This document shows, one piece after another, positions 38,483 to 49,034 of a stretch of 64,000 nt of DNA. Source of the stretch: Paracoccaceae bacterium (GTDB taxonomy: Bacteria; Pseudomonadota; Alphaproteobacteria; Rhodobacterales; Rhodobacteraceae); contig JAPPHA010000122.1 of the NCBI GenBank assembly GCA_028874915.1, positions 1 through 64,000 of the forward strand. Reading direction: 5' to 3'. The position numbers were made by a program, and so were the translations under genes. A model generated the notes under the pieces. The model did not search any database. It was not told where the DNA came from and was given only the letters and a program-made list of their open reading frames with translations. How positions within the stretch are numbered: the first letter of the stretch is position 1; each line of letters opens with the position of its first letter.

Positions 38483-39538
38483 ATGATGAAGCAGCACTTT
38501 GAATCCGTTGCGGCATTCCGGCAGGTTCTGGAGACAATTCAGGGCCCGGACTCTTCAGCCATGCGCGAGGCCGAGGAACGCAATGGGCAACTTACAAAAC
38601 CGTACCGCGCACTCGGCCGACTGGATGAGATTGCCGTCTGGTATTCAGCCTGGCAACGGACACCCGTCCCGTCAGTATCCTTTCCTTGGGTCACCGTATT
38701 TGCAGGCAATCACGGCGTGGCCCGGCGAGGGGTCTCTGCCTATCCGTCTGAGGTCACCGCTCAGATGGTAGAGAATTTTCGGCAGGGTGGGGCCGCGATC
38801 AACCAGATCTGCCAGGCGGTCGGTGCCAGGTTCCAGGTCGTGGCCCTGGACCTTGACCGGCCCACGGCGGACTTCACCGTCGAGCCGGCGATGTCCGAAG
38901 CCGAATTCACGGCTGCATTGACGATCGGTTGGGATTCGTTCGAGCCTGCCTGCGATACACTTGTCGTTGGAGAGATGGGGATCGGCAATACGACCGCGGC
39001 CTCCGCAGTCGCGGCCGGGCTCTTCGGAGGACCTCCGAGTCGCTGGGTGGGCTCCGGAACCGGTGTCGATGCGGTGGGTCTGGACGTGAAAAGGCAGGTC
39101 GTCGAGGACGGGCTCCGAATGCACAGGTCTGTCTTCGGGGATCCGCTGGAAATCGCACGGTGCCTTGGCGGTCGTGAGTTTGCAGCCATGATCGGCGCGA
39201 TCTTGCGAGCGCGCGTGGAATCGGTTCCGGTTCTTCTCGACGGTTTTATTTGTACGGCTGCCGCAGCGGTTCTCGAACGGGCGAAACCGGGCGCGCTAGA
39301 TCATTGCCTTGCCGGACATCTCTCTGCGGAACGAGCGCATGGACGGATTCTCGAAGCCATCGGAAAGAAACCACTCCTGTCGTTGGACATGCGGCTCGGC
39401 GAGGCAACGGGAGGCGCGCTGGCAATTCCCATCGTGCGGGCTGCCCTGCAGTGTCAGTCAGGAATGTCGACATTTGCCGATGCGGCGGTCTCCGGGAGAG
39501 ATGATGCTGGCGATGATTCCGGATCGGGTTCCAGGTGA
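38483..39538 (+). CDS. cobT: Nicotinate-nucleotide--dimethylbenzimidazole phosphoribosyltransferase
   Basis: Makes alpha-ribazole phosphate for the lower ligand of cobalamin. About 351 residues with FAGNHGVARRGVSAYP near residue 72, VGEMGIGNTTAASAV, VGSGTGVDAVGLDVK and LDGFICTAAA, all hallmarks of CobT/CobU-type transferases. The ATG at 38483 (or 38486) follows CCGGAGAA. Together with cobS it supplies the nucleotide loop of B12. Confidence 0.95.
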   Translation: MMKQHFESVAAFRQVLETIQGPDSSAMREAEERNGQLTKPYRALGRLDEIAVWYSAWQRTPVPSVSFPWVTVFAGNHGVARRGVSAYPSEVTAQMVENFRQGGAAINQICQAVGARFQVVALDLDRPTADFTVEPAMSEAEFTAALTIGWDSFEPACDTLVVGEMGIGNTTAASAVAAGLFGGPPSRWVGSGTGVDAVGLDVKRQVVEDGLRMHRSVFGDPLEIARCLGGREFAAMIGAILRARVESVPVLLDGFICTAAAAVLERAKPGALDHCLAGHLSAERAHGRILEAIGKKPLLSLDMRLGEATGGALAIPIVRAALQCQSGMSTFADAAVSGRDDAGDDSGSGSR

Positions 39539-39674
39539 TTGGAAAGAACGCGGTCTCGGTCGAAGACTCGGCTTAAGGCACAAGGCGGAAATAGCAGTCT
39601 TGGTGCGCCAGACGTTTTGGAGGTGCCGGGAGCGCAGGTCTTGGCGAGGTCGGAATACGGCGGTCACTGTTTCT

Positions 39675-39748
39675 TGGAGGCGACGACCGGGATCGAACCG
39701 GTGTCTTCGGATTTGCAATCCGCTGCGTAACCACTCCGCCACGTCGCC
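39675..39748 (-). tRNA. tRNA-Cys (GCA)
   Basis: A 74-base cloverleaf on the minus strand: acceptor GGCGACG pairing with CGTCGCC, anticodon loop ATTGCAAAT (anticodon GCA), a TTCGATCCC T-loop and an encoded TCCA end at the 39675 side. The gene lies just after cobT. Confidence 0.95.
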
Positions 39749-40543
39749 ATCCCCGACGGCGAAATCCGTATCTGACGGGAGACCCGAAGGCAAGAACCCG
39801 AGATTCGATCGATGGTCCGGATTTGTGATCGGAACCATAGAGCAAGCCGGCGATGCGAGCCCTGTAACGTGGGTGCTTTCCCGTGAGTACAGAAATTGCT
39901 TTGGGAATTGTCTTTCCGTCGGCGCCTTGAATTTTCGGTTTGGCCCATTCGATCCGTTGTACTGGCCGGTGTTGCCGCGCGTCCGACGGAGCACCAACAG
40001 CTTGGCGGTAGCTCTCTGCGATGCGACTGAAGGCAACGGCAGGACGAATCGTCAATGGAGGAGCGATCAAGTCACCCCACCGCCACCACGCCGTTCTCCG
40101 GTGAGAATCTCTCTCGCCTGCTGTGCTTCACTGCCCGCGCCACCGGCACACCACGGCCTGACGTATTCCTTTGCTCGCCGCGCCATGGGCCGAAGTGCGC
40201 CGCCTCTTTCAGTTGGTTTGCGGGATTCCACTTCCTGAGACCGCCATTGAATTCCCGGCGGCACCAGAGATTGGACTTGGGTGTTCAGAATACGGCGCAC
40301 GTGGCGGTCCAGCCAGTCGGAACATGAGAAGGGTGGTCGCCGGGTGTTCAGGGGACAAGGTCGCCATTTTCGCGCCGTGAACTGAGGGATCGGCGCACGT
40401 TTGCGATCAGGATACCGTGCGACGTTGCTGCATGTCTCTCAATTCGGCTCGTCAACCATGCTAGAAACAGGTGAATTCGATGTCCGATGCCGAACGGGCT
40501 CAGACCATCGGCACGGGTAACTGCAAATGCACGGTTTCGGCCT
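39749..40543. other. Gene-poor region of about 800 bases
   Basis: Between tRNA-Cys and the YdjM-like gene. Overlapping frames on both strands are shadow-like and none carries a motif. The tRNA promoter should lie just above 39749. Confidence 0.45.
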
Positions 40544-41110
40544 TCAGCGAATTGCGAAAGCAACGACAAGGGCGATCTGAGGGGCACCGCAAAGGAGTAC
40601 AAGGGCCCGCCCCGGAATCGAACGGAACCGCCGAACGAGCACGATCATCAGGACGAGGCAGAGACCGGCCTCGACGACACTGACGATGTTTCCGTAACGG
40701 GAACTGTCCCAATAGCTGATCGGACTCTCGAAGACCCAATCCGTGGCCGGCCAGAAATGCTGGCGGGCGTCGTCATTGTGCAGTGGCAGATCGGTGACGA
40801 TGTGCAAGATCCCGCTTCCTCCGAGGGCTGACAGCCAGGGCCGGGCCAGCATCATGCCGGCCGCAAGAAGACCGCCCCAGAGAAACAGTGAGTTGTCGAT
40901 CCGAAAAACGTTTTGCCATTCTTCCGAGAAATACTGGGTCCCGAACACGTGGTCACCGCTGTTGCCGAGGATGAAAAGGCTGTATCCAGCCATGGCATAG
41001 AGTGACAGGTCCGGGAGCAGCCCGCCGAGAATGGCTCCGGTGTTGATCCGGAATTCTGCCGGTTTGCCGAAGGCTGTAACCGCGATCAAAAGGTGGGTCG
41101 GTGTATTCAT
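40544..41110 (-). CDS. YdjM-like (PF04307) membrane protein, putative metal-dependent hydrolase
   Basis: An inner-membrane protein of 188 residues beginning MNTPTHLLIAVTAFG and GAILGGLLPDLSLYAMAGY, the His and PD-containing pattern of the YdjM/LexA-regulated membrane family, with SGILHIVTDLPLHNDDARQHFWP carrying further conserved His and Asp. Four hydrophobic segments. Function unknown; sometimes annotated as metal-dependent hydrolase. Divergent from cobQ with 49 bases between. Confidence 0.82.
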   Translation of the reverse strand: MNTPTHLLIAVTAFGKPAEFRINTGAILGGLLPDLSLYAMAGYSLFILGNSGDHVFGTQYFSEEWQNVFRIDNSLFLWGGLLAAGMMLARPWLSALGGSGILHIVTDLPLHNDDARQHFWPATDWVFESPISYWDSSRYGNIVSVVEAGLCLVLMIVLVRRFRSIPGRALVLLCGAPQIALVVAFAIR

Positions 41111-41159
41111 TGCATTCGGTCATGTCCTGTCTCAGACATCCGCCTATACGGAATTAGCC

Positions 41160-42674
41160 ATGTCCGCGTCCATCATGATCCAGGGGACAGGCTCAAGCGT
41201 GGGAAAGTCGTTGATCGCGGCGGGACTTTGCCGATGTCTCAGAGACCGTGGATACCGAGTTCGACCTTTCAAACCGCAAAACATGTCCAATAATGCTGCC
41301 GTTACTATCGATGGCGGCGAGATCGGTCGTGCCCAGGCCCTGCAGGCCATGGCGTGCGGCATCGAACCGGACAGTCGGATGAATCCGGTTCTCCTCAAGC
41401 CGGAGACGGATGCCGGTGCGCAGGTCGTTCTGAACGGGAAACGGCTGACGACGGTCGAAGCCCGTGACTATGCAAGGCTCAAGCCACAGTTGATGCCCCC
41501 TATCCTTGACGATTTCCGGTCGCTTCGCAGGGAAGCGGATTTCGTGATCATCGAAGGGGCGGGCAGTCCTGCGGAAACCAATCTCCGGGCTGGCGACATT
41601 GCCAACATGGGATTTGCTGAAGCCGCTGATATTCCTGTGATTCTCACCGGTGACATCGACCGGGGCGGCGTCATTGCCCAGGTGGTCGGAACGCATAGTG
41701 TTTTGGCACCTGCCGACCGGGAACGCATTCGCGGATTCGTAATCAACAAGTTCCGGGGAGAGTTGGAATTGTTCGCAGAGGGCGTCTCCGACATTGCGGG
41801 ACGGACCGGTTGGTTTCCATTGGGGATTCTACCCTGGTTTTCGGCGGCGTCCCGGTTGCCGGCGGAAGACTCGGCTTCGCTTCAATCCGGTCGAGACTTT
41901 GACGCGCCTCAAGCGCTCAGCCGCGCAACCGGTTCGGGGCCGGATCCGAGCCGGGAAAAGGTAGGCAAGCCTTTGACGATTGCCGTGCCTATGCTCTCGC
42001 GGATGGCCAACTTTGACGATCTCGATCCGCTGCACCTCGAGTCCCGGGTTTCTCTGGAATTCGTCAGGCCCGGTCGACCGATTCCGGCGGAAACTGATCT
42101 GGTTCTTCTTACGGGGACCAAATCGACGCGTGGCGATCTGCAGTTCCTGCGTTCCGAGGGCTGGGATATCGATGTCCTGGCGCACCACCGGAGAGGCGGT
42201 CATGTGCTCGGAATCTGTGGCGGCTATCAGATGCTCGGAACCCGGATTGACGACGGGGAGGGCATTGAGGGACCGCCCGGTTCATCACCCGGGTTGGGGC
42301 TTCTGGACGTCGTTACGGACATGAAACCAGACAAAACTCTCAGGCGCGTGAACGGCAGGGACCGGAACACAGGTGCGTCATTCCGTGGCTACGAAATTCA
42401 CATTGGCCTGACCGCCGGCGTCGACTGCGATCGACCCTGGCTCGACATCGAGGGTCGGCCGGAGGGGAGCCAATCGCGCGATGGCCGCGTCATGGGTTGC
42501 TACGTGCATGGGTTGTTCACGTCCGACACGTTCCGTCGGGCCTTTCTCGATCGGCTTGGCGTCGGTTCGAGGGCGATCTCCTACCGCCAAGTAGTCGAAT
42601 CGACACTGGACGCGCTGGGACGGCACGTCGAATCCAATCTCGACGTCGACCGGATTCTCGAGATCGCCCGATGA
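41160..42674 (+). CDS. cobQ: Cobyric acid synthase
   Basis: Glutamine-dependent amidotransferase of 504 residues that amidates adenosylcobyrinic acid diamide at four carboxylates. The dethiobiotin-synthetase-like ATPase domain starts IMIQGTGSSVGKS and has RPFKPQNMSNNAAVT; the glutaminase domain has the nucleophile Cys in GHVLGICGGYQMLG and the His in GCYVHGLFTSD. ATG at 41160; a frame extending to 41031 overlaps the divergent gene and is rejected. Confidence 0.96.
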   Translation: MSASIMIQGTGSSVGKSLIAAGLCRCLRDRGYRVRPFKPQNMSNNAAVTIDGGEIGRAQALQAMACGIEPDSRMNPVLLKPETDAGAQVVLNGKRLTTVEARDYARLKPQLMPPILDDFRSLRREADFVIIEGAGSPAETNLRAGDIANMGFAEAADIPVILTGDIDRGGVIAQVVGTHSVLAPADRERIRGFVINKFRGELELFAEGVSDIAGRTGWFPLGILPWFSAASRLPAEDSASLQSGRDFDAPQALSRATGSGPDPSREKVGKPLTIAVPMLSRMANFDDLDPLHLESRVSLEFVRPGRPIPAETDLVLLTGTKSTRGDLQFLRSEGWDIDVLAHHRRGGHVLGICGGYQMLGTRIDDGEGIEGPPGSSPGLGLLDVVTDMKPDKTLRRVNGRDRNTGASFRGYEIHIGLTAGVDCDRPWLDIEGRPEGSQSRDGRVMGCYVHGLFTSDTFRRAFLDRLGVGSRAISYRQVVESTLDALGRHVESNLDVDRILEIAR

Positions 42675-42810
42675 CGGGCTGCCGTCTGGGACGGACAGTC
42701 GGACCGCAACCAAAATGGCATGGGAGACGGTCCCGGTGGGAAAGTGTCGTCGTCACCGTAACGACTGGGTCGGCCGGCGTTCCTGCAACCGACGCGGTCG
42801 CGGTTCAGAC

Positions 42811-44151
42811 CTATCCGGGATCCGACGCTGGTTCGGCCTGGGCAGGGTCGGTTCCAAGATTCAGATGGGCCATGGTAAGGAGGCCCATTTCGAACAGGAC
42901 TGTATAGGCTGCGACAAACACATCGCGCGTGGCAGTCAGCAAATTGGCACGGGCGTTGCGGACCTCCTGTTCCGCATTCAGGACATCGAGTGTCGAACGC
43001 GCTCCCAGGCTCTGCTCCTCGCGAACGCCTTCCAGAGCCAGCTGTGCAGACTCAACCTGCTGTTCGATGGCATCAACCGAGGCATTCGCGACGATCCAGT
43101 TCGAATAGGCGATGCGGATCGATTGACGCGTCACAGCTCCCGCGAGCTGGAGTTCATGGCGCCGCTGGGCAAGCACGGCGTTGGCCCGCTGGCGTTGGCT
43201 CCGGGACTTGCCGCTGTCGAATAGCGTCGCCCGACCTGTGAGACCCGCTGACAGTCGGCTACTGGTCGAGTCTCTCGTCGACTGCCTGCGAAGTGTGTGG
43301 GAAATATCTGCTGAGAGGGTAGGGATCCAGTTGCCCCGCATCTGGTTGGCGGTCGCCGACGCCGCTTCCATATTGAGCAAGGCTTCAAGAACTCTGGGAT
43401 GCCGCTCCATGGCAACGGCTTCCGCTGCCGCCACGTCAGGGGGCAGTTCGGGGGGCGGAGGCGGAGAAACCAGATCTTGGGGTTCGGAGCCGATGACGCT
43501 CCGGTAGATTTCCCGGGACCTCAGCAGGGCTCCGCGCCTAATTTCAAGTTCTGCTCGCGCCGCCGACAGCCGCGCCTGCGTCTGGCTGACATCGGTTCTG
43601 GACAGGAGGCCAATCTCGAATCGATCGTTCGAAGCCCGGAGTTCTTCGGTGAGGACGTCGACATTGCTGGCAGCCAACGTGACGAGTTGCTGGTCCCGAA
43701 GAACGTTCACGAAGGCGGTCACCGCGTCGAGAAGGACCGCCTGCTCGGCGGCCAACAGTCTTTGCTCGCTAGAAAGAGCCGTCTGTTGCATGGCTTGAAG
43801 GGCATATCTCGACTGCCCGCCATCGAAAATGATCTGGTTCATGGCGAGCCTGAGCGAGAGGTCCCGCTCCGTCGAATCGTCTGTGTCGAAGTCCCTTGCC
43901 AGGGACGCGTTGGCAGTGGCGGAAATCTGCGGGAGGGCCGAAGCTGTCGTTTCACTGACTGCGGCATTGGCCGCATCAAGTACTGACTGGCCGATCCGGA
44001 TCCGCGGATTGGTCTGATAGGCTTGGATCAGGGCATCCGCGAGTGTCGTGGCTTCACCCGGAACCGCAAGGGAAACTGCCAGAACAAGACACGAAACACC
44101 GATTCTGGCCTTTTTGATTTTCTTTTTTTTAATCAATGTCGTGCAGTTCAT
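42811..44151 (-). CDS. tolC: TolC-family outer membrane efflux protein
   Basis: Outer-membrane channel of 446 residues for type I secretion or RND/MFS efflux. A signal peptide (KKARIGVSCLVLAVSLAVPGEA) is preceded by an unusual Lys run coded by an A-rich tract. The mature start TLADALIQAYQTNPRI and two repeats of coiled-coil halves, with RDQQLVTLAASNVDVLTEELRAS and EEQSLGARSTLDVLNAEQEVRNA, are typical. The ATG is three bases after the pcm stop, with GAAGGGG at the end of pcm as ribosome site, so the genes are coupled. Confidence 0.94.
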   Translation of the reverse strand: MNCTTLIKKKKIKKARIGVSCLVLAVSLAVPGEATTLADALIQAYQTNPRIRIGQSVLDAANAAVSETTASALPQISATANASLARDFDTDDSTERDLSLRLAMNQIIFDGGQSRYALQAMQQTALSSEQRLLAAEQAVLLDAVTAFVNVLRDQQLVTLAASNVDVLTEELRASNDRFEIGLLSRTDVSQTQARLSAARAELEIRRGALLRSREIYRSVIGSEPQDLVSPPPPPELPPDVAAAEAVAMERHPRVLEALLNMEAASATANQMRGNWIPTLSADISHTLRRQSTRDSTSSRLSAGLTGRATLFDSGKSRSQRQRANAVLAQRRHELQLAGAVTRQSIRIAYSNWIVANASVDAIEQQVESAQLALEGVREEQSLGARSTLDVLNAEQEVRNARANLLTATRDVFVAAYTVLFEMGLLTMAHLNLGTDPAQAEPASDPG

Positions 44152-44154
44152 TCA

Positions 44155-44850
44155 TCAACCCCTTCGGATGGATGCCGGCTCGGATGCCCAGATTTCGTCG
44201 AAGGAACGTGTCCGTTGAAATCCCGGCAAGACCGGGGCGCCTGAATCGAATACGCGGCGCCAGTGAATTGTCTTGCCGATTTTCTTGCCGAAACGGCAAC
44301 AGCAAACGCCGCCGTTCGACACGAGAGACACAATTCGACCGCTGTCCTTCAATTGATCGCCGATCCGGACAGGTAGCTGTTCGATGGCTCCTTCGACGAC
44401 AATGACATCATATGGGCCGTGGCGAGCATCGCCTTCGGCGAGAGGGGCATGCGTGACAATCGCGTTGTAGACATCGTGGCGGATGAGTAGGGTCTCGGCT
44501 TCGACCGCAATCTCCTTGATTTCCTCGACGGCGACGACGGCTTCGGCCAGTCGGGCGATGACGGCCGCAGAATACCCGTAGCCACAACCAAGATCGAGGA
44601 CCAGCTCGTCCGGCTGGATGTCCACGGCGTCAAGCATCTTCGCGAAGGACCGCGCATCCAGAATCACCCTGCGAGAAAAGTCGTCGATCGGGATCTGGTT
44701 ATCGGCGTAGGCGACGGATCGCATTCCCTGCGGAATCAACGCTTCCTTCGGAACGGCCAGAAACGCCTGGATGACCGGGAACTTCGTGACGTCTGCCGGC
44801 CGGATCTGGCTGTCGACCATAGTCGTCCGAGCGTGTTCGAAGTCCTGCAT
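44155..44850 (-). CDS. pcm: Protein-L-isoaspartate O-methyltransferase-family protein
   Basis: SAM-dependent methyltransferase of about 231 residues. N-terminal TTMVDSQIRPADVTKFPVIQAFLAVP and the SAM motifs LVLDLGCGYGYSAAVIARL, VAVEEI and YDVIVVEGAIEQLP identify the Pcm-like family found before tolC in alphaproteobacteria; this branch is shorter and differs from the canonical isoaspartyl repair enzyme in its substrate loop. ATG at 44850 is preferred; an upstream in-frame ATG at 44889 is possible. Confidence 0.88.
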   Translation of the reverse strand: MQDFEHARTTMVDSQIRPADVTKFPVIQAFLAVPKEALIPQGMRSVAYADNQIPIDDFSRRVILDARSFAKMLDAVDIQPDELVLDLGCGYGYSAAVIARLAEAVVAVEEIKEIAVEAETLLIRHDVYNAIVTHAPLAEGDARHGPYDVIVVEGAIEQLPVRIGDQLKDSGRIVSLVSNGGVCCCRFGKKIGKTIHWRRVFDSGAPVLPGFQRTRSFDEIWASEPASIRRG

Positions 44851-45314
44851 ATGATCGGTCCCGAGCCGCAGAATTACTCCCACTGTCATCGTGTCACGCA
44901 ATTCCTGCGGAGGCAAGAAAGAGCACCCAATGAGCGCCCATTGAGCACCCAGAATTAACTCCCGATCATCGGTTCCGAAAATTCCGACGTCGGGATGCTG
45001 TGCCTGGTCGGCCTCGCTGTGCCGGCACGCCAGGGCCGTGCTTGAAAGTCATTCGCCCATTGCCGAAACTGTGGACGGAGGATTCGATCTCGACGACTTG
45101 ACCGGAGTCCCGGGATCGCGCCTGTTCGCGTTGACGGGTCGCACGGCCGCGACTCGTATTCAGAAAGGGATCGTTGCGGGAACGGCAACCGCGAACTCGC
45201 GCCGGCCGACCGTATTTTGTAAGTGGGGTTCAGGCTGCAATCATTCGGCAACCGATCGGATTCGGGATTCGCAGCCGTCAGTGCAATTCCGGAGGCGGAA
45301 GAGGGTGAAAACCG
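44851..45314. other. Intergenic, about 460 bases
   Basis: Between divergent pcm and the HD-domain gene. No supported gene; contains the pcm-tolC promoter region. Confidence 0.4.
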
Positions 45315-45956
45315 ATGGAACACGTCAAATTTGTCAGGATGAAAGATGGCGATCGAGACGACTATCAGTTCCTGGCCGCTCACGAATCGGAATTCATCAG
45401 AGGAACTGCCGACCGTTTGCTGCGGGCCATGAAGGATCTCGACGAGACCCTTTCGGGATACAAGGTCACGCGGCTGGAACATTCAGTGCAAACGGCAACG
45501 CGGGCTTGGAGAGACGGTGCCGACGTGGACTGGGTCGTGTCGGCGCTTCTCCATGACATTGGTGACATCTTCGCGCCCTGCAACCACGATGAATATGCCG
45601 CCACAATCCTCAAGCCCTATGTCCGGGAACAGTGCCGCTGGGTGGTTGAGAAGCATGGCGACTTCCAGTTGGTTTATTTTGGTCACCATGTCGGCGCCGA
45701 TGCCAACAAACGGGAACGGCATCGGGGGCATCGATATTTCCGAGACTGCGAACAGTTCTGCGAACGTTGGGACCAGGCGAGTTTCGATCCCGATTACCCG
45801 AGTCTGCCCCTGGATTTCTTTGAACCGATGGTTCGGGAAGTCTTCGCAAGGACACCGCATGACCCGGCGGTGCTTGGCGCCGATGACAAGCCTCTGGTGG
45901 ATCCGGGAGCGGCGGCCGGACGAGTTGGCTTCGCGTCGAGGGTCTCGTCCGACTGA
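45315..45956 (+). CDS. HD-domain protein, PhnZ/TmpB-like
   Basis: A 213-residue HD-fold protein. It has TRLEHSVQTATRAW, the metal pair in SALLHDIGDIF, EKHGDFQLVYFGHHVG, and the late CERWDQASFDPDYP...FFEPMV motif. The arrangement resembles PhnZ and TmpB, mixed-valence diiron oxygenases that cleave organophosphonates, more than ordinary HD phosphohydrolases. No PhnY-type 2-oxoglutarate oxygenase is adjacent, so the substrate is open; plain phosphohydrolase activity is the alternative. Ribosome site near GGAGGCGGAAGAGG upstream. Confidence 0.78.
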   Translation: MEHVKFVRMKDGDRDDYQFLAAHESEFIRGTADRLLRAMKDLDETLSGYKVTRLEHSVQTATRAWRDGADVDWVVSALLHDIGDIFAPCNHDEYAATILKPYVREQCRWVVEKHGDFQLVYFGHHVGADANKRERHRGHRYFRDCEQFCERWDQASFDPDYPSLPLDFFEPMVREVFARTPHDPAVLGADDKPLVDPGAAAGRVGFASRVSSD

Positions 45957-46199
45957 ACGCACAAAGTTCCGGCCACGGTTTCGAATTCTAACGCGCGCTC
46001 CGGATCGACCGCGGAAATCGTTGACTCGTGCAGTCGCCGCCATTCCGTCGGAGAATTGGCGACCTGCGGCAACGGGGGGCTGCGAGACCGATAGGCCTGT
46101 GCATGGTCGCGGCGAGGTTGCGGCGGGTTCGGCTTTTCCTTCGGCAGCCGGATGCGTATGTAGCGGCGAATTTGACGACGGGGTGGTGGGTAGGCGCTG

Positions 46200-48941
46200 A
46201 TGTCGATGCAGAAGACCTTCGATTTCCAGACTTGCGAAAGGGCGATCGATGATCGCTGGGAACGTGCGAAGGCGTTCCGGGCCGGAGCCAATGCCAGGGA
46301 AGGCGCCGACAGCTATTGCATCATGATTCCGCCGCCCAATGTGACGGGAAACCTTCACATGGGCCACGCATTCAACAACACCCTCCAGGACATCCTGGTT
46401 CGGTGGCACCGGATGCGCGGATTTGACACCCTCTGGCAGCCCGGTCAGGACCATGCCGGGATTGCAACGCAGATGGTTGTCGAACGGCAACTCGCAGACT
46501 CGGGATTGCCCGGCCGCCGCGATATGGGTCGTGCCGCTTTCCTCGACAAGATCTGGGAATGGAAGGAAGCGTCCGGCGGCACAATCGTCAACCAACTCAA
46601 ACGGCTTGGCGCTTCATGTGACTGGGACCGCAACCGCTTTACCATGGACACCTCGTTTCATGATGCGGTGCTCCGGGTCTTCGTCGCCCTGTACAAGAAG
46701 GGTCTGATCTACCGGGGCAAGCGGTTGGTCAACTGGGACCCCCATTTCGAAACGGCCATTTCGGATCTCGAAGTCGTTCCGGTGGAACAGACGGGCAAAC
46801 TTTGGCGGTTCCGGTATGCATTGGCCGACGGCGTCACCTACCGGCACCCGGTGGTGTTCGATGCGGATGGATCCCCGGCCGGATTTGAGACCAGGGACTA
46901 TGTCGTTGTCGCGACGACCCGTCCCGAGACCATGCTGGGTGATACAGGGGTCGCCGTCCACCCAGAAGATGGGCGTTACCGCGAACTGGTTGGGCGAATG
47001 GTTGTCCTTCCGCTGACCGGACGCAGGGTTCCCATCGTTGCCGATTCCTATGCCGACCCGACGAAGGGAACGGGTGCCGTCAAGATGACTCCGGCGCATG
47101 ACTTCAACGACTTCGAGGTTGCGAAGCGGACCGGTCTCCGGTCCGTCAATGTCATGGACACCAAGGCAGCGATGGCTCTCGTCGGCAATGCCGACTTCCT
47201 CGAAGGCTGCGCACCGCCTGCGGAAACAATGCGGCTCCACGGGCTCGACCGCATGGACGCGCGAAAGCGGGTCGTTGACCTTGCCGGGGATCAGGGCTGG
47301 CTGGATGGGGTCGACGACGACGTCCATGTCGTGCCTCACGGCGACCGGTCGGGCGTACCGGTTGAACCCTATTTGACCGACCAGTGGTTCGTCGATGCCG
47401 CCAAGCTGGCCGGGCCGGCAATGGACGCTGTTCACTCGGGCCGGACGCGCATCCTTCCCGAGCAGCATGAGAAGGCGTATTTCCGTTGGCTCGAGGATAT
47501 CGAACCTTGGTGCATTTCACGGCAATTGTGGTGGGGCCATCAGATTCCAGTCTGGTATGACGAGGATGGCAACGCCTACTGCGAGAACACCGAGGCGGAA
47601 GCGTTGGTTGCGGCCGGTGGACGGCCGCTGATCCGCGACGAAGACGTTCTCGACACCTGGTTCAGTTCCGCCCTCTGGCCCTTCGGCACACTCGGATGGC
47701 CAGAAGAGACATCGGAACTCGCCCGTTATTACCCGACGGATGTTCTCGTCACAGGCTTCGACATCATTTTCTTCTGGGTGGCCCGGATGATGATGATGGG
47801 TCTCAATCAGATGGACGAGGCTCCGTTCCATACGGTCTATGTCCATGCGCTCGTCCGGGATGAGAAGGGCAAGAAGATGTCCAAGTCCCTCGGCAATGTC
47901 ATCGATCCAATCGAACTGATCGACGCATATGGTGCCGATGCCGTCCGGTTCACCCTGACCTCGATGGCTGCCATGGGCCGGGACTTGAAGCTCTCCCGTG
48001 GACGGGTCCAGGGATACAGGAACTTCGGAACCAAGCTCTGGAACGCAGCCCGCTTTGCGGGGCTGAACGGTTGCCAGCCGCGGCCGGACTTCAATCCGGC
48101 CACACCCCAAAGACCCATCAACCGATGGATTATCGGCGAGACGGCAAGGGTCCGCGCGACGGTGGACGCCGCACTCTCCGAATACCGCTTCAACGATGCC
48201 GCCAATGCCCTCTATGCCCATGTCTGGGGTCGGGTCTGCGACTGGTACGTCGAGTTTTCCAAGCCATTGTTCCAGGGTGAAGACAAAGAGTCGGCGGAAG
48301 AGACTCGGGCGACAATGGGATGGGTCATCGATCAATGCCTGATTCTGTTGCATCCCTTCATGCCCTTCATAACCGAACAGCTCTGGGGCGATGTCGCCGA
48401 ACGGTCGACAATGCTGGTCCACACGGACTGGCCGGAATACGACGTTTGCGACCTGGCCGTCGACGTGGCGGACCGCGAAATGAACTGGGTGATCAGACTC
48501 ATTGAACAGATCCGATCCGTCCGAGTCCAGCTACGGGTCCCGGCCGGTGCAACTGTCCCGCTTTCCTGCCTTCAGCTGTCCGCCGATGCCCGGACCGCTC
48601 TGGAAACCAATTCGGCAATCGTCTGCCGTCTCGCACGAACGGGCGAGGTTTCCCGGCGGGAAAGCGCCCCCGCGGGCGCTGTCACGATCCCTGTCGACGG
48701 AGGCGTTTTTCTGCTCGAGCTTGACGGAATCGTCGATACTGTTGCCGAACGGGAACGGTTGCTCAAGGCCTGTTCCGGCATTGACGGCGAGATCGGAAAG
48801 ATCCGATCGAGACTTGCGAACGACAGGTTCATCGCCAATGCGCCAGACCATGTCGTGGACGAGCAGCATGCACGGCTGGAGACCCTGGCAGAGGAACTGT
48901 CGAAACTGAAGTCCGCGATCGATCAGATCCCGGCTGCGTAG
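46200..48941 (+). CDS. valS: Valyl-tRNA synthetase
   Basis: Class I aminoacyl-tRNA synthetase of 913 residues. HIGH-type [15 protein letters not shown] is at about residues 43-57 and the KMSKS loop in [11 protein letters not shown] near 560; the CP1 editing domain lies between ([18 protein letters not shown]). The C-terminal coiled-coil tRNA-binding arm is present (about 850-913). Length and order are normal. The start is ATG at 46200. Confidence 0.98.
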   Translation: MSMQKTFDFQTCERAIDDRWERAKAFRAGANAREGADSYCIMIPPPNVTGNLHMGHAFNNTLQDILVRWHRMRGFDTLWQPGQDHAGIATQMVVERQLADSGLPGRRDMGRAAFLDKIWEWKEASGGTIVNQLKRLGASCDWDRNRFTMDTSFHDAVLRVFVALYKKGLIYRGKRLVNWDPHFETAISDLEVVPVEQTGKLWRFRYALADGVTYRHPVVFDADGSPAGFETRDYVVVATTRPETMLGDTGVAVHPEDGRYRELVGRMVVLPLTGRRVPIVADSYADPTKGTGAVKMTPAHDFNDFEVAKRTGLRSVNVMDTKAAMALVGNADFLEGCAPPAETMRLHGLDRMDARKRVVDLAGDQGWLDGVDDDVHVVPHGDRSGVPVEPYLTDQWFVDAAKLAGPAMDAVHSGRTRILPEQHEKAYFRWLEDIEPWCISRQLWWGHQIPVWYDEDGNAYCENTEAEALVAAGGRPLIRDEDVLDTWFSSALWPFGTLGWPEETSELARYYPTDVLVTGFDIIFFWVARMMMMGLNQMDEAPFHTVYVHALVRDEKGKKMSKSLGNVIDPIELIDAYGADAVRFTLTSMAAMGRDLKLSRGRVQGYRNFGTKLWNAARFAGLNGCQPRPDFNPATPQRPINRWIIGETARVRATVDAALSEYRFNDAANALYAHVWGRVCDWYVEFSKPLFQGEDKESAEETRATMGWVIDQCLILLHPFMPFITEQLWGDVAERSTMLVHTDWPEYDVCDLAVDVADREMNWVIRLIEQIRSVRVQLRVPAGATVPLSCLQLSADARTALETNSAIVCRLARTGEVSRRESAPAGAVTIPVDGGVFLLELDGIVDTVAERERLLKACSGIDGEIGKIRSRLANDRFIANAPDHVVDEQHARLETLAEELSKLKSAIDQIPAA

Positions 48942-49034
48942 TCCCATTTCTAGGGAGGGGTGAGTCGAATCTGGCGACGCGACCGCGGTCGCTGATTTTG
49001 CTCGGGCACTCATCACACGGAGGTCAGAAGTCGG

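Noticed and set aside
40590-40640. tRNA-like T-arm sequence
   Set aside because: It is part of the YdjM-like coding sequence and has no cloverleaf around it.
44117-44135. T-rich run as a terminator
   Set aside because: It is coding on the minus strand, giving the Lys run at the start of TolC.
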